Assembly (NCBI GenBank): GCA_015680685.1
Contig: MNCI01036718.1
Span: 413,190-473,323, forward strand
DNA length: 60,134 nucleotides
Direction of reading: 5' to 3'
DNA from: Gnetum montanum
Taxonomy: Eukaryota; Streptophyta; Gnetopsida; Gnetales; Gnetaceae
In this document: positions 22,976-35,119 of the stretch, one piece after another
Layout of the letters: every line of letters starts with the position of its first letter
How positions within the stretch are numbered: the first letter of the stretch is position 1
Notes under the pieces: generated by a model
Told to the model about the DNA's origin: nothing
What the model saw: the letters and a program-made list of their open reading frames with translations, nothing else
Database searches by the model: none
Program-made: the position numbers and the translations under genes

Positions 22976-24433
22976 TTGAATATTTATCTCTTAAAAATTG
23001 AGTTCTAAAGCTAAGCCTTGAGCTATCTAATATTTTCAAATGCCAACTAATAGGTTTTAGTCAAAATCAAATGTTTTCTAGAGGATTTCAGTGATGAGGA
23101 TTTTAACATTAATCTAAGGTAGCAATGACTTTGGCATTGATATTACATGTAATGCCATCAAATTTAGTAGGTGATCCTTTAAGCAAAACCATCGCTTCTT
23201 TGCCTTTCTACAAATTGCCTTATGACTTGTGTGAATATATTACTTAGGAAATTTTTTAAGGTACATTTTCATGCAAGTTCTAAATTATTTACCTTGTTCC
23301 TCAAGTTTTTTGAATCATTTAAAATTGATTTGAAAAGATAGAGGTTTGGATGCTATCTATGTTCATTATTTATCAAACTCTTTTTTACTGGTAGAATTTG
23401 TTGATTCAATAATGGTTTCTAAGGCCCTTGATATTAGTGTTTTCAATCATCATCATGCTTTATTGATTATTCAAAAGTGAACTCCCTCTTTTAATCTAGC
23501 ATCAACTAAATTTCAAAATGTTCCTTATTTTGTTGAATTATTGAATCTTCCATTAATTTTGAAAAAGCTAAAAGGAATACTGTATCTCATATTGCCTATC
23601 AAGCATTCTAAAACCCTTGTTTTAGCTAGTGGTTTTTGAAAAATTTGATATATGATGAAAGTGGATTTTGATTTGCTTAAATTCTTCTATGTGCTAGCAA
23701 AACTGATTATATGAAAAAAATTGTATATTATAGTCTTCTAAATTTATGGCACTATTTTCATAAAGAAGATCACATCTTTGATTCATGTCTTTTTATATTG
23801 TGAAAAAGCAATGCAAGCACATTGGCAACAAGCTCCTATAAATTCTACTAATGTTTCTTCTACAAATGTTATAGATACTACTAAGGTTTTTCCTATAGAT
23901 GCTACAAATCCTAAGATGATTTTTTTTTGCTAACATTTCAATAGTTAGCCCACCCCTTTCTTTTGTTAGCTGTTTAACAAAATGTATCTTCAAGGAAGGT
24001 TCTGATGAAATAATTTTCAAAAAATCTACAATGATTAAGAAGAAACAAATATATGTTTCTAAGATTTTATAGAATCTTATTGTTGATTCAGATGATTTTC
24101 AACTAGTTCTTCATCATAAAAAAACATCAAGTCTATCTATTGGTGATTACATGCTAAATAACATGTTCAAGGTATTTTAACTACTAATAATTCATTTGTA
24201 GCTATTGGTCAAGATATCGAAATAATATTTTTTGATCATGTTGATTCTATTGACATAATGGAGGCTTCCTTCCCCTCCACCCAATGTTGATCTTGTTATT
24301 AATTATCCAATTTCCTACCCTAGAGGGAATGTCTTTTAGGATTGGTTGTAAGGATGAAAATCTAAAAAAACATCCTCAAAATAGTTAGGCCTTTTATTTT
24401 TATTAATTTAAAGTTCATCATCTCTATAGTACT
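22976..24433 (+). pseudogene. L1-type LINE ORF1 (nucleic-acid-binding protein) fragment
   Basis: Broken plus-strand frames resemble the gag-like ORF1 of plant L1 LINEs. They include GDPLSKTIASLPFYKLPYDL, then KLKGILYLILPIKHSKTLVL, then LLNLWHYFHKEDHIFDSCLF. The last corresponds to the zinc-knuckle region (CxxCxxxGHxxxxC), with most cysteines replaced. ORF1 proteins coat LINE RNA. No endonuclease or RT follows. The fragment sits inside the 5' LTR of the long-LTR gypsy element and is itself cut by the gag-only element at 24434. The strand is set by the protein matches. Confidence 0.55.
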
Positions 24434-25439
24434 TCATGAGACATGATATGTCAGGTAACTTTGTCATCGCATCTCTGTCGATGCATCTTAGATGTGTTGA
24501 TGTATATGTGTGGATGAAAATGTGTTGATGCATTAATGAGCAACACATCTTAGATCCATTGATGCAACCCCATCAATGCATCTTAGTTGATGCATCCCCA
24601 TCAATGCATCCCCATCAATGCATCCTCATTGATGTAGCTAAATGTGTTAATGCATCCCCATTGACATGATGCCTATATTTACCTATAAATATGCAAATAC
24701 CTATCGTGTATTTAGCACAATTTGGTTAGTAGTGTAGCCAAACTATTATAGTTTTATTCTATAATCCTAGAGAATAGTTAGTGAGTGACCGTAGTGTGGA
24801 TTTGAGTTAGTTGTACAGCATCCTATTCGAGTGGCATTATACATTGACACATTTCATGAACAACAATAAGATTAAGATTGATTCCTATTCATTGCAGCAC
24901 TTTGACTTATGATAGATTTACTTTCAATGCAATTTATTTTCTATGTCCTTAGTTAACATTTATATTTCCATGCATGTTAATCAATTTGTAGAATGAGCAT
25001 GATTAGTTTCAAGAATAAACACATATTCAATTGGTAATCCCAACAGTGTTATTTCTTGGTTCACTTAATAGGTTAACACTTGGTAATCCTAGTAGTGGAT
25101 ACATGAGTTCAAGACATGTACAACAAGTTGGAAATTAATACTCATCATCCTTAGGATACTTTAGGATTTATCTTCTTATTATAATTAGTTTAAATATTTA
25201 ATTTCTAAATTATTATCTAGTTAGTTTAAGGGTCACATAACATTAGTAATCATATGCCTCACTTTGGACTAAACCATGCATGACCAAACTACCTCTAGTC
25301 CAAGTGAGAAAATAGCAACCTATGATCAATGCTTAACAGTCTAAATACCACACTAGTCCCATCCATGGAATTTGATTGGATTACATGTGAATGCTTTTGA
25401 TTCAGATGGTTGAGTGTAGGAGGTACCCACTGCTCATCA
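24434..25439 (+). repeat. 5' LTR of the gag-only element, with U3 minisatellite and TATA box
   Basis: It is collinear with 29650-30644 over nearly its full length. U3 contains an array of GATGCATCCCCATCAATGC-like units (about 24500-24665), followed by a TATA-like CTATAAATA at 24683-24691. R-U5 includes the shared GGTAATCC...AGTAGTGGATA blocks. The LTR ends CTCATCA. Confidence 0.83.
24500..24665. repeat. U3 minisatellite of GATGCATCCCCATCAAT units
   Basis: About seven imperfect copies of a 15-22 bp unit built on TGCATCCCCATCAATGCATC. They alternate sense and near-inverted forms (CATTGATG / CATCAATG). The same array occurs in the 3' LTR (29695-29880) with different unit numbers and many CG-to-TG changes. 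Confidence 0.75.
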
Positions 25440-25458
25440 TTGGTGTCGTTGCTAGGGA
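25440..25458 (+). promoter_or_regulatory. tRNA-Asp-type primer-binding site
   Basis: TTGGTGTCGTTGCTAGGGA lies immediately after the LTR end. It matches the tRNA-Asp primer consensus at 14 of 18 positions, and the four differences are all transitions. It fixes the plus orientation. Confidence 0.75.
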
Positions 25459-25689
25459 TGGTGCTAGTTATCTAGATTAGTTATATTATAAATGATTTTT
25501 GTTAAAGCATTAACAACTTATCTTTTAAGAAAAATTAATATTTTAAGTCACACACATTATCAAATAAAAACATGGCTTCTTCACATAGGACCAATAATAC
25601 ATCACATGATGAGAACACTAGTAGGAGAAATGGTAGGTTCTATATTGAAGAGAATTGAAGTGAACTACTACAAGTAGGGATCTCATATG

Positions 25690-27500
25690 CTTCTCTTAAC
25701 CCTTATTATATTCAAGAACTATGTTCAACTATCGTAGACAATCCTAGAGGGGATGGAACAAGTCCTAGAATAAGGAGCACCTCAAGGCCTAGGGCCTTCT
25801 CCAAAACCAAAGGAGATAAATCAAGGGACCATCAAGGAAGATATAGGAGCCATGGTGATTCTCTTAGTTCACCATATTCCTCGTTCTCTTCAATGTCTAG
25901 TTCTAATGAAGATGAACATAGGTATAGAGATAGATATATACTAAGGGATCAAGAAGAAGATAGAAACAAAGAGCAAAGGCAAGATGAAAGACATTAAAGT
26001 GAGTAGACAAGATCATCATTATCAATCAAATAGAAATAAGGATTATCATCATGACATGTCTAATGAAGATAAACCCTTACTGGCAACTAGAAGCATGATA
26101 CAAATTAGGGAGGTAGTTCAAATACCTCATAGGCATCAAAGGGATAGTTGCATCAAATGGCTTGATATGAATAATATTCCGAATGTCTTGATATGAATAA
26201 TATTCCTAAATTTAAGGGAGGCTATAATTTTGATCCCCTACATCATTTACAAGCCTTCCATGATGCTTACACCTTACAAAACATTGAAAGTATATGTAAA
26301 AATATTAAGCTCTTCCCTAGGATACTAATAGAAAAACTTGAGAGTTCGTATAGATTGTTGGATCCAAATTTAATCCACTAGTCATCCACAATGCTTGATC
26401 TCTTCAATGAAAAATACCAAACCTATGAGAGAGTATCTAATCTAAGAAAATAAATCCATGGCTGAAAGCAAGAAAATCATAAATCCTTGGATGTAGCCTT
26501 GGAAAGATACTATTCTATACTACATAAATGTCTAAGCCATGATTTTTCTCAAAAAGAGTAGCTTCTCCACATCATAGATGGACTTTGTAATAAAATGATA
26601 ATGACCCTTGGGATCTATGCCCAAGGATGATTATCCAAATTAAGAGTCAATTAGACACACAAGCTAGTTGAACAAGTAGCAAAAGAAGGAGAGCTATGTA
26701 AAAGGGAGAGTGTAGAAGAATATAACTGGGATCCAACTCTTCACAAAAAAGAGGTCCATATTTATGATCAAGAAAAAGAGGTAGCTCTTGATGAGTTGAT
26801 TTCACAAAAAAACATGCCAATAGAAAAGTCTATCGCTGAGATTGAAGCAAGGGTATATAACATGTGGAAGTTGATGAATGAAAAAGTTGCAACCAACTTG
26901 AAAATCATAGAAGAGAAGGTAAAGTAAAAAGGATTAAGTGATTAAAGCAAGAAGAGGGAAATGAACAATGAAACAGGTAAGGACACTTATCAGGAAAAAG
27001 GGAAGATTACTATCGTAGTAGAGGTTACAAACTCAGATATAGAAGAGGATGATGGATGTAACATCTGCTATTATGAACATAAAAAGGGCTATTTCCTAGT
27101 TATGTTACATCTAGTTTGGTGATTTTACTTTGAATCCTAAGTTCATATAAAATCAAATGCCTAGGGGATTGCCTTACCCACAAGGTAATTATACATAGTC
27201 CTATAACCAACAGTACTATCCCAATGGGGCTTCTTATCAACCTCAAGACTACTATCAACCACAATGGTAAAACCCACGGTCGTGGGGGATGCCATCAACA
27301 AACCGACAACACTCATATCACTAGTCAAACCCTTATGGATACTATGTTCAACAACCTATTTCTCCAAATGGTTCTACTTCCCCTACCTCAAATCATTACT
27401 ACTACTATCTTAAATACCATCAACCCACAACATCTCTTGTGGGATCATCATCTCATACCTCTTATCCTTTGTCACATACCATCATACCTCTTTTATTGAG
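25690..27500 (+). pseudogene. Gypsy gag of the gag-only element
   Basis: The plus-strand frames, broken by stops, begin with a basic/serine-rich N-terminus (KGDKSRDHQGRYRSHGDSLS, SSMSSSNEDEHRYRDRY). The gag core follows: NNIPKFKGGYNFDPLHHLQA from about 26193, IKLFPRILIEKLESSYRLLD, then KSLDVALERYYSILHKC and GLCNKMIMTLGIYAQG near 26480-26630, and a charged helical tail. A cysteine-containing piece near 27055 (DGCNICYYEHKKGYF) may be a relic of a zinc knuckle. The core matches the retrotransposon gag pattern, in which the IP.F.G...PL.HL.AFHDA and LFPR.L segments are typical. After about 27.5 kb no pol appears. Confidence 0.75.
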
Positions 27501-27961
27501 TCATTTTCTTTATGTTTTATAAATTTCTATTATGTCTTTGTTAATAACGATGTTACTAGTCATTATGCAGGAGTCAATGCTATGTGTTGGATCTTTGTCT
27601 TATGCTATTAAGTCAACTGGGTAAATAATTGTGTAATGCAATGAGACCACATCATCCATCCCTTCAATTTCTCTAAATTAAAGGTCTTTATCATGAAAGT
27701 AATATGGTTCTTCTCACATGAAACTAAAATTAATTAACGATCATTGTGCCTTGAAGAAAGAGGGAAAGACCAAGTGGGAATAGTAAAGGGTGTGACCTCA
27801 AGGGGATTTTTGGATACTCTTTTTGACTTATTTCTTGTGGTCTATGACTTCTCATGGAACATACCATCACTCCTAATTTTCAACAATAAACAGGAAGCAT
27901 GTCTTTGCATGGTGTGGTTCCCATGAAAAAAAAATACAAAAAAATAATAAAAAACAAATGA

Positions 27962-27966
<5 letters not shown>

Positions 27967-28002
<36 letters not shown>

Positions 28003-28036
28003 NGAGAGAGAGAGAGAGAGAGAGAGAAGAGAAAAA
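27967..28036. repeat. (GA)n microsatellite with an ambiguous base
   Basis: About 30 GA dinucleotides with one N at 28003. It is followed by short A-rich sequence and an (ATA)n run at about 28060-28078. It sits in the pol-less interior of the gag-only element. Confidence 0.95.
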
Positions 28037-28168
28037 ATAAACAAATAAAAAGAGAGAAATAATAATAATAATAATAATGAAAATTCAAAGCACATCCCTT
28101 AGACATAATAATGGGCTATAAACACTAGTTATGGGGCTCAAAAGACATGTTACCCATGCCTGAAGGCA

Positions 28169-28221
28169 CCCCCCCCCCACCCCCCCCCCCCCCCCCACCC
28201 ACCCCCCCCCCCCCCCCCCCC
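28169..28221. repeat. Poly-C tract (poly-G on minus)
   Basis: Roughly 53 bases of C are interrupted by only three A residues. It lies where the related 12.4-kb element has ordinary sequence beside the GCATGGGTAACATGTC block. On the minus strand it is G-quadruplex-prone. Length in such homopolymers is often wrong in assemblies. Confidence 0.9.
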
Positions 28222-29649
28222 TCCCTAACTAAGGCCCTTTCTTTCTTCCTTCTTCTCTTTTTAGAGTGATGTTCATTCTCTATGATTGTTATGAAATCAT
28301 GATGATAGGCAAGAAGGAACACATCAATGCAAGGCCACTGTTAATGGTATGGACTTGGTCTGAAACTTGGACAAATAGGTTTGATGGTCATTTAATCACA
28401 ATTGACACAAGAACCTATTACATACATGATTAGGTAGATCACATCCCAATCTCTGCAATCCCTTCTTATTCCATTATTCACTTCACTACTACATGCAATT
28501 ATGAGGCTAATGGCTCCAAATAATATAGTGCAAAATTCTAACCAAGGTAGTGATGTATTGTTTGGAATAAAAACATGATCTATATTTAACTTCTAAGGTG
28601 TCCACAGACATCTATAGAAGTGGTTATGTAATGGCATTATGGTAGGAGCCTACTTTGGGGAGGACCCATTTGCATACCTTTTGTTGATCATGGCTCTAAA
28701 CAAAACCTCACATCCTCAAGAACATCATTGACAACTTCTTTGAATTTATGCATCATTTTGTGATCAACTTCTCATCAATTTCAAGTTATCTTTAATGCTT
28801 TTATGTTAAAATTTCATCTAAATTCAAAATTTGTTAGCCATCTTGTGAAGTAGACCTTTGGTGTTAATTGTTTGAAAACTTGTGTGCTTACGAAGTTAAG
28901 CTCATTTATCGTGGGTTAAGGATGTACTTTTTGAAATTTTTCTAACACCCCATTTTCAAAAATTATGGTAACTAATAGTAATAATAATGAAAATAACATA
29001 AAAAGCTTAATGATTTTAGTTACCTCATAGCCTTGGGAATAGTACTTTTTCATCACCTTGTGCTTAAATGCTAACATTTTTTCACATTTTAAGAGATTCA
29101 AGAAGGGTTAATCATTAATGAAAATTTATTAAAACTAATATTGATCCTTTGGTGATTTCAAATGATGCCAAATGTGATCCCTAAGGTTGAAGGCCTTGTA
29201 AAAGCAAAGGAAACAAAGCTAAGAGGAGAACAACAAAGGTTATGCCCATGGACAAATAGTAGCACATACAAAGATTAAAGCTCAAACATCATATGTTTTT
29301 TGGATTCATGGGATGATGAGAAGAAATTTTAGTCCATCCCTCAAGAATGTTCTACATAAAAATAGAAGCATCAGCATAACAATCAAGGTTGGAAAGTCTA
29401 CCACCATTAGTGACAACAAGAAGATTCATCTTCAGTATATTTTTGAAGACCTCTATAATTTTAAAAAATTTCATGTCTATCCAGTCTTTTCATTATTTTG
29501 CAATACATCCACTTAAATAAAATTTTGTAATGCAGCACTCCAATTTTGTAATGGTAGCCAATCTATTCTTAGTCCTCCACAATTTCTATGATGAACTATG
29601 TCCATTTATATATAACTCAAGGATGATTTTTTAGTCAATCATGAGGGTA

Positions 29650-30644
29650 TGATGAGACATGATATGTCAGGTAACTTCATCGATGCATTCCTATCAACAA
29701 ACCTTAGATGCATCAATGCATATGTATGGATGAAAATGTGTTGAAGCATTAGCATGCAATACATCTTAGATGCATTGATGTAGCCTTGTCAATGCATCCT
29801 TGTCGATGCATCCCCATCAATGCATCCTTGTTAACACATCCCCATCGACAACTAAACGCATTAACACATCCCCATCGACACAATTCCTATATTTTCCTAT
29901 AACTATGTGAGCACCAACAACATATTTAACATCATTTAGTCAGTAGTGTAGCCAGACTCTTGTAGTTTTATTCTGTAATCCTGGAAAATAGTCAATAAGT
30001 GTCCACAATGTGGATTTGATTTAGTTTTGTAGTGTCTTCTGCTAGTGGCATTGTACTTGGACACATTCCATAAGATTAATATTGATTCCTATTCATTGTA
30101 GCACTTTAACTTAGGATAGATTTACTTTCAATGCAATTTATGTTCTATGCACTAAGTTAACATTTACATTTTCATGCATGTTAATCAATCGATGTAATGA
30201 GTGTGACTAGTTTTAAGTGTAAACATGTATTCACTTGTTAATCCCAGTAGCATTATTACTTGGTTCACCTAGTAGCATAACACTTGGTAATCCTAGTAGT
30301 GGATATGTGAGTTCAAGACATGTATGATAAGTTGTAAATGAACACTCGTCACCATTAAGATAGTTTAGGATTTATCTTCTTATTATTAATTAGTTTAAAT
30401 AATTAATTTCTACATTATTATCTAATTAGTTTAAGGGTCACACAACATCAATAATCATATGCCTCACTTTGGACTAAACCATACATGATCAAACTACCAC
30501 TAGTCCAAGTGAGAAGATAGCAACCTACAATCAATGCTTAACAATCTAAATACCACACTAGTTCCATCTATGGAATTCAACCAAATTGCATGTGAATGCT
30601 TGTGGCTCGTATGGCTAGGCATAGGGGATACCCACTACTCATCA
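29650..30644 (+). repeat. 3' LTR of the gag-only element
   Basis: It starts TGATGAGACATGATATG and ends CTCATCA. It is paired with 24434-25439. The U3 array and the TATA-like region (CCTATAACTA near 29896) are more mutated than in the 5' copy. Confidence 0.83.
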
Positions 30645-30699
30645 ATACTACTCTTCTTTTGTACTCTATATTATTATTTTTAATATATATATTTTTTGG

Positions 30700-32314
30700 T
30701 TTAACATCTCCCAACTTTACCCATTATTTAACCATTATATCTTCTTATGAAAACATGTACCCTGATCATAGAAAATAGATTATTTCATTGATAGTTTTTG
30801 GAATTTCTCAAATCCTACCTTTTGTGCCTATAAGTACTTAACAACACTAGATATCTTAGCATCAATTATGCATCCCTCTCTCTCATTATGCTCATGCTCA
30901 TGGTTATGCTTAGTGGATCTCTTGGAGGCTTCTATATTTGAACTTGTTCTTACTTGGTCAAGCTTGAATCTCAGCTAATAGCTTAACGTAAAGGAAATGT
31001 TCTTCTTTACTTAATTCTATAAGAATCCTACCCTCTTGGACTTACTTTCCTTTTATGCTTATTTATTCTAATCCTACACTTCTTATGCTTTTCCTATAAT
31101 CTGTCAGTTTTGTGATTTTTCCTAGTAGTGGTGATAATAATGATAATTCTAAACATTGTAACCTAATCTACAAAAAAAATTCATGACATAACTTTTGCAT
31201 ATTTTTTAAAGTAATGCAACCATCTTGGTATTGAGTAGCAATGATATTTTCAAATGATGATGGCTAGCAAACATTTTTTGCATATATGGGAGTGTTCAAT
31301 GTGTCAAAATACTAGGGAAATACTCATTTATGAAATTCATTAACTAACATAATTTTTACAATAATGAAACTAATATGAGACTAATCAATCAATGGATAAG
31401 AGTTTGGAGAAATTTGGCCATGTCAATTAAGGATTATACATTTATTTAGTATTAAATCTTATTTACGATGGTAATGAGGAGCTAGGACCTAGGGTAACTA
31501 TAGGGTTGATACAAGCCATAATGTAACCCAATAGTTGGAAATTGACATACATGAGGATTCCCTAATCCAATAATTGGACATTTTCATACATGAGGATCAG
31601 CCTAGTTAGGTGAAGTATTACACAAAATAGTCCTTAAGGGCTAGTTTAATTTAGTATCAAACTTATAGTTATTCCAAAAATCTAATTCTAGAAACCTCAT
31701 AGAAATACCACAAGTACCAAAATTGATAAATTAATACATGATTTATGCATTAATAATTAATAATTATTTCATTAATGATATGCTAGAGTTTATGGTTTGA
31801 TCAACTTTTAGCTATAGTGATAATATGTTTTATAGCATGGGTCCCATCTTCCAACCTGTTTTGAGTGGTACCAAGGTGATTTTTTCTATTAGGAAGGTGT
31901 TCTAACCCTTCCTACATATAGGGAGTCTTTAGATGACATTGTGGATGCTAGATTAGAGCATGCAGTGGTAGCTTTAGTGATTAAGCAATGCATTATGAAT
32001 GAAAAATCTTTCCTCTATGTATTTCATGGTATGTTTGGGTCATTTAATGGACTTGTATTTTTCTCCATGAATATGGATTTTTTGTTAAACTTTCATGTCA
32101 TGTTGTACAAGACCTAAGTGAAAATTAATATGTTAATTTTGATTTTCAAGTGATTTTTTGTTCTTAAGTATTCCAATTTTATTTATATTTTTATTTGGCT
32201 TTATAAGTGTTAAAGTGTCTTAACAACTTATATGTAGTTAAGTGTTTATTTATCATGCCCCATGGATGGTTAAGTTTGAATTTATTTTCTAAGTATGTTT
32301 TTTGAGATATGATA
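30700..32314 (+). repeat. Second part of split 5' LTR of the long-LTR element
   Basis: It aligns with about 34080-35785 through TATGCATCC..CTCTCTC, GGAAATGTTCTTCTTT, CCAATAGTTGGAAATTGA, ACATACATGAGGAT and TTTTATAGCATGGG. It ends GATATGATA, beside the Met-type primer site. The microsatellites present in the 3' LTR are mostly absent here. Confidence 0.75.
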
Positions 32315-32315
32315 G

Positions 32316-32330
32316 TTTGGTATTGGAGCA
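32316..32330 (+). promoter_or_regulatory. Primer-binding site, initiator-Met type
   Basis: TTTGGTATTGGAGCA follows the LTR terminus. It corresponds to TGGTATCAGAGC with two transitions in the core. Confidence 0.65.
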
Positions 32331-32796
32331 TGTCTTTAGATCACTTATTAGGTTTTATTTAAGTTTGTAGCATTCAAGGAAGATAATGGAAATAAGGAGA
32401 AGCACCAAGTTTATAAGGTATGGCAGTAACATATTATGATGTTTCTAACATTATTTTGAATATCCATGCTATAAGAAAGTAAACTTTTGATTATCAATTA
32501 TTTTGTCAAATTGGTGGATTTATAGAACTAAAAAGTATATGTTGCAAGAAAATGCACTTTTAGATAATAAAATTTTTTTTGGCTAAAATTGAGGAATTTT
32601 CAAAATGAATATCTATGCTATAAGAAGATATATTTTGGAATAAAAAGCTATATTTCTAGATTTTATTGAAAATTTTGGAATAGATTTTATGGCATGAGAA
32701 AGTATATAGTTGAAGAAAACTTGGATTTTTCAATTTAGTAAGAAGTATAAAATATAATACAAGGATCTCCAAAGGCCTAAAGAAAGATAAATAGTA

Positions 32797-32938
32797 ATGG
32801 GGTTTTAGCCTAGTTTTAAGACTCTTAATTTGAAAGCTCCAAGTCTTTGGTTCAATTCTAGTAGAAAATGTTAAGTTCTAAAGTTCTAATTAGACTATAT
32901 ATCTTGGGGTCTACCTATATTGCAATTATTCTAGTGGG
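32797..32938 (+). mobile_element. tRNA-derived SINE, copy 3
   Basis: An A-box-like segment TTTTAGCCTAGTTTTAAGA is followed by AATTTGAAAGCTCCAAGTC (anticodon-arm region) and a B-box-like GGTTCAATTCTAG. The body then leads to the tail CTTGGGGTCTACCTATATTG. The head reads like a tRNA gene of about 70 bp. It lies in the interior of the long-LTR gypsy element. Confidence 0.65.
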
Positions 32939-33074
32939 AAAATAAAATTTATTGAAATAAATATCATGAAGAAGTTTGGGTACATGCATGATCATAAAGC
33001 ATAATATAGGACATGGTTTTTGGTTAGAAGACACATGGTTAGTTGTTGCTCAAATTTACATTCATGGTTTTAAT

Positions 33075-33228
33075 AATAAAGTATTAGCTTAGTGGTAAAA
33101 TTCTTGATTTGAAAGCTCCAAGTCATGGGTTTAATTTTGGTAAGTAATGTTAAGTTATAAACTTCTAATTGAACCATATATCTTGGGGTATTCCTATATT
33201 ACAATTATTTTGAGGTTCCAATATCCTT
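33075..33228 (+). mobile_element. tRNA-derived SINE, copy 4
   Basis: An A-box-like segment TATTAGCTTAGTGGTAAAA, the closest of all copies to a tRNA D-arm, is followed by GATTTGAAAGCTCCAAGTC and a B-box-like GGGTTTAATTTTGG. The body and the conserved tail (CTTGGGGTATTCCTATATTA, then GAGGTTCCAATA) complete it. It is about 280 bp from copy 3, in the same orientation. Confidence 0.68.
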
Positions 33229-33388
33229 AGGTTTAAGTTTGTAAAGTATCTTGGATTGAAAAAAGATAAGTGTTATAGATATCAACATTGAAGTTATGTT
33301 TGTACATAATAGTATATAGATTTATCTTGGAGTGATAAGTTCTCATTTCCTATCTTTGAAGATGAAAATTCCTTGAAGGGTGGAAGAG

Positions 33389-35065
33389 TGTAACACCCTA
33401 ATGTTTTATACCTAATATGTTTGTTTTATTATTTATTTTCTTATACTTGACTCTTAAGTAGAAGGGTATATTTAGATATATATTATGTTAATAATATATT
33501 GTATCTTACTAATCGTTTATGCTAGTATACTCTAATGTCTTTCTTATGCTTATGTTTATGATAGTGCATCTAAAGGTTTGAATACATTTGTTTACATTGG
33601 AATTTTATGATTAGTACATCACAGTGTATTTGCTTATAAGCTTGTATAATGTATCTTTGAACAACCCCTTATGTATTGATAAGGTTTGATGCTTACATCT
33701 TTTCGTAAGTATACATCATTTATTATGTCTCATGCTTCTTAAGATTTGGACCTTAATTTTATTACATATTTAGAGATATTATTATTTTATATTTCTTTTC
33801 TTGATTATTATTCCTTAGTAATTACTAATGTTTGATGCCTCTTATAAACAATAGGTTGGCCAGATGATGATGGCCAATTGCTGATATTTTTTAGGTTTTC
33901 TATTTATATTTTTTGATTTAATTTTATTCTAAGCTTTTAGACTAAAGTAAGAATATGGTTATGACATATGTTAAATAGATATTTTGGGATTATTTCAATT
34001 ACCTTTTATTTTATCTTAGACATTGGAAACCCAGTGTCAGGTGATATTGGTTAATTCTAATGTTTTCTTGATGAATTAAACCTAGTAGGTTGACCATTAT
34101 ACCCTTTTGTAAAAACATATGACTCAATCTTATAAAATAAATTATTTAATTATTATTCTTGAAATTTTCTAAACCCTACCTTCTATGCCTATAAATGTTT
34201 GGCAATGTTATCTTTCTTAACATCAATTATGCATATATATATATATATATATATCTCTCTCTCTCTCTCTCTTTGTGCTCATTCTCATAGTTATTCCTAG
34301 CTCATCTCATAAAGGCTTTTAGATTTGAACTTTTTCTTACCTAATGAAGATTGAATCTTAGTTGAAATTTTAACATAGATGAAATGTTCTTCTTTCATCA
34401 ATTCTACAAGTAAATTATCCTCTTGGACCTATTTTTCTTTTACATTATGTTTTGCTTCTTGATTCTAAACCTAATCTTTTGATGTTTTTCTCATAATTTT
34501 TCATCTTTATGATTTTCTTATTTGTGTTTTGATATCATCTTTTTCATGCATCATATCCTTCTAACAATAGTAATTTAGAATGTTACAACCCTTTTCATGA
34601 CACATCCAAGGATCACAATGTAAATTTGTGCATTTTTTAGAGAGATGCAACCATCTCAACATTAGGAGAAAATGTTGTTTTTAGTTGACAATAGCTAGTG
34701 AACATTTTAGGCATGTATGAGTGTATTTAACATGTCAAAACACTAGGAAAACAATCATTGAAAATATTTATGAACTAACATAATTTTTGTAATAAGGAAA
34801 ATGATATGATAATAGTTGGTTAATGGATAAGCATTGTGGAGGAATTTGGTTATGTCACTTGAGGATTGTACATTTATCTATCATAAGACATTACTTAGGA
34901 TTGTATTGAGTAGCTAGAACCTAGGGTACCCAATAGTTGGAAATTGATATACATGAGCATTTACTAACACAATAATTGAACATTATCATACATGAGAATT
35001 GACCAATATAGGTGAGGTATTATACCAAATAGTCCTTGATGGATAGTTTAAGTTAGTATCAATCT

Positions 35066-35119
<54 letters not shown>

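Larger units (their letters stand above)
24434..30644 (+). mobile_element. 6.2-kb gag-only Ty3/gypsy element with both LTRs
   Basis: LTRs are 24434-25439 and 29650-30644, with inverted edges TGATGAG (TCATGAG in the left copy) and CTCATCA. The flanks give a 5-bp target duplication with one mismatch: GTACT (24429-24433) and ATACT (30645-30649). A tRNA-Asp-type primer site follows the left LTR at 25440-25458 (TTGGTGTCGTTGCTAGGGA), and a polypurine tract TCATGAGGGTA (29639-29649) precedes the right LTR. The interior encodes gag remains only; protease, RT and integrase are absent, replaced by a region with (GA)n, (ATA)n and poly-C tracts. It is a non-autonomous derivative of the family represented at 9819-22179, in the opposite orientation. 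Confidence 0.85.

Noticed and set aside
27873-28322. Leu/Ser-rich and Gly-rich frames around 28 kb
   Set aside because: They are translations of (GA)n and poly-C microsatellites, not proteins.
33075-33145. Functional tRNA gene
   Set aside because: The A- and B-box-like head is degenerate, cannot fold into a full cloverleaf by eye, and is followed by the shared SINE body and tail.
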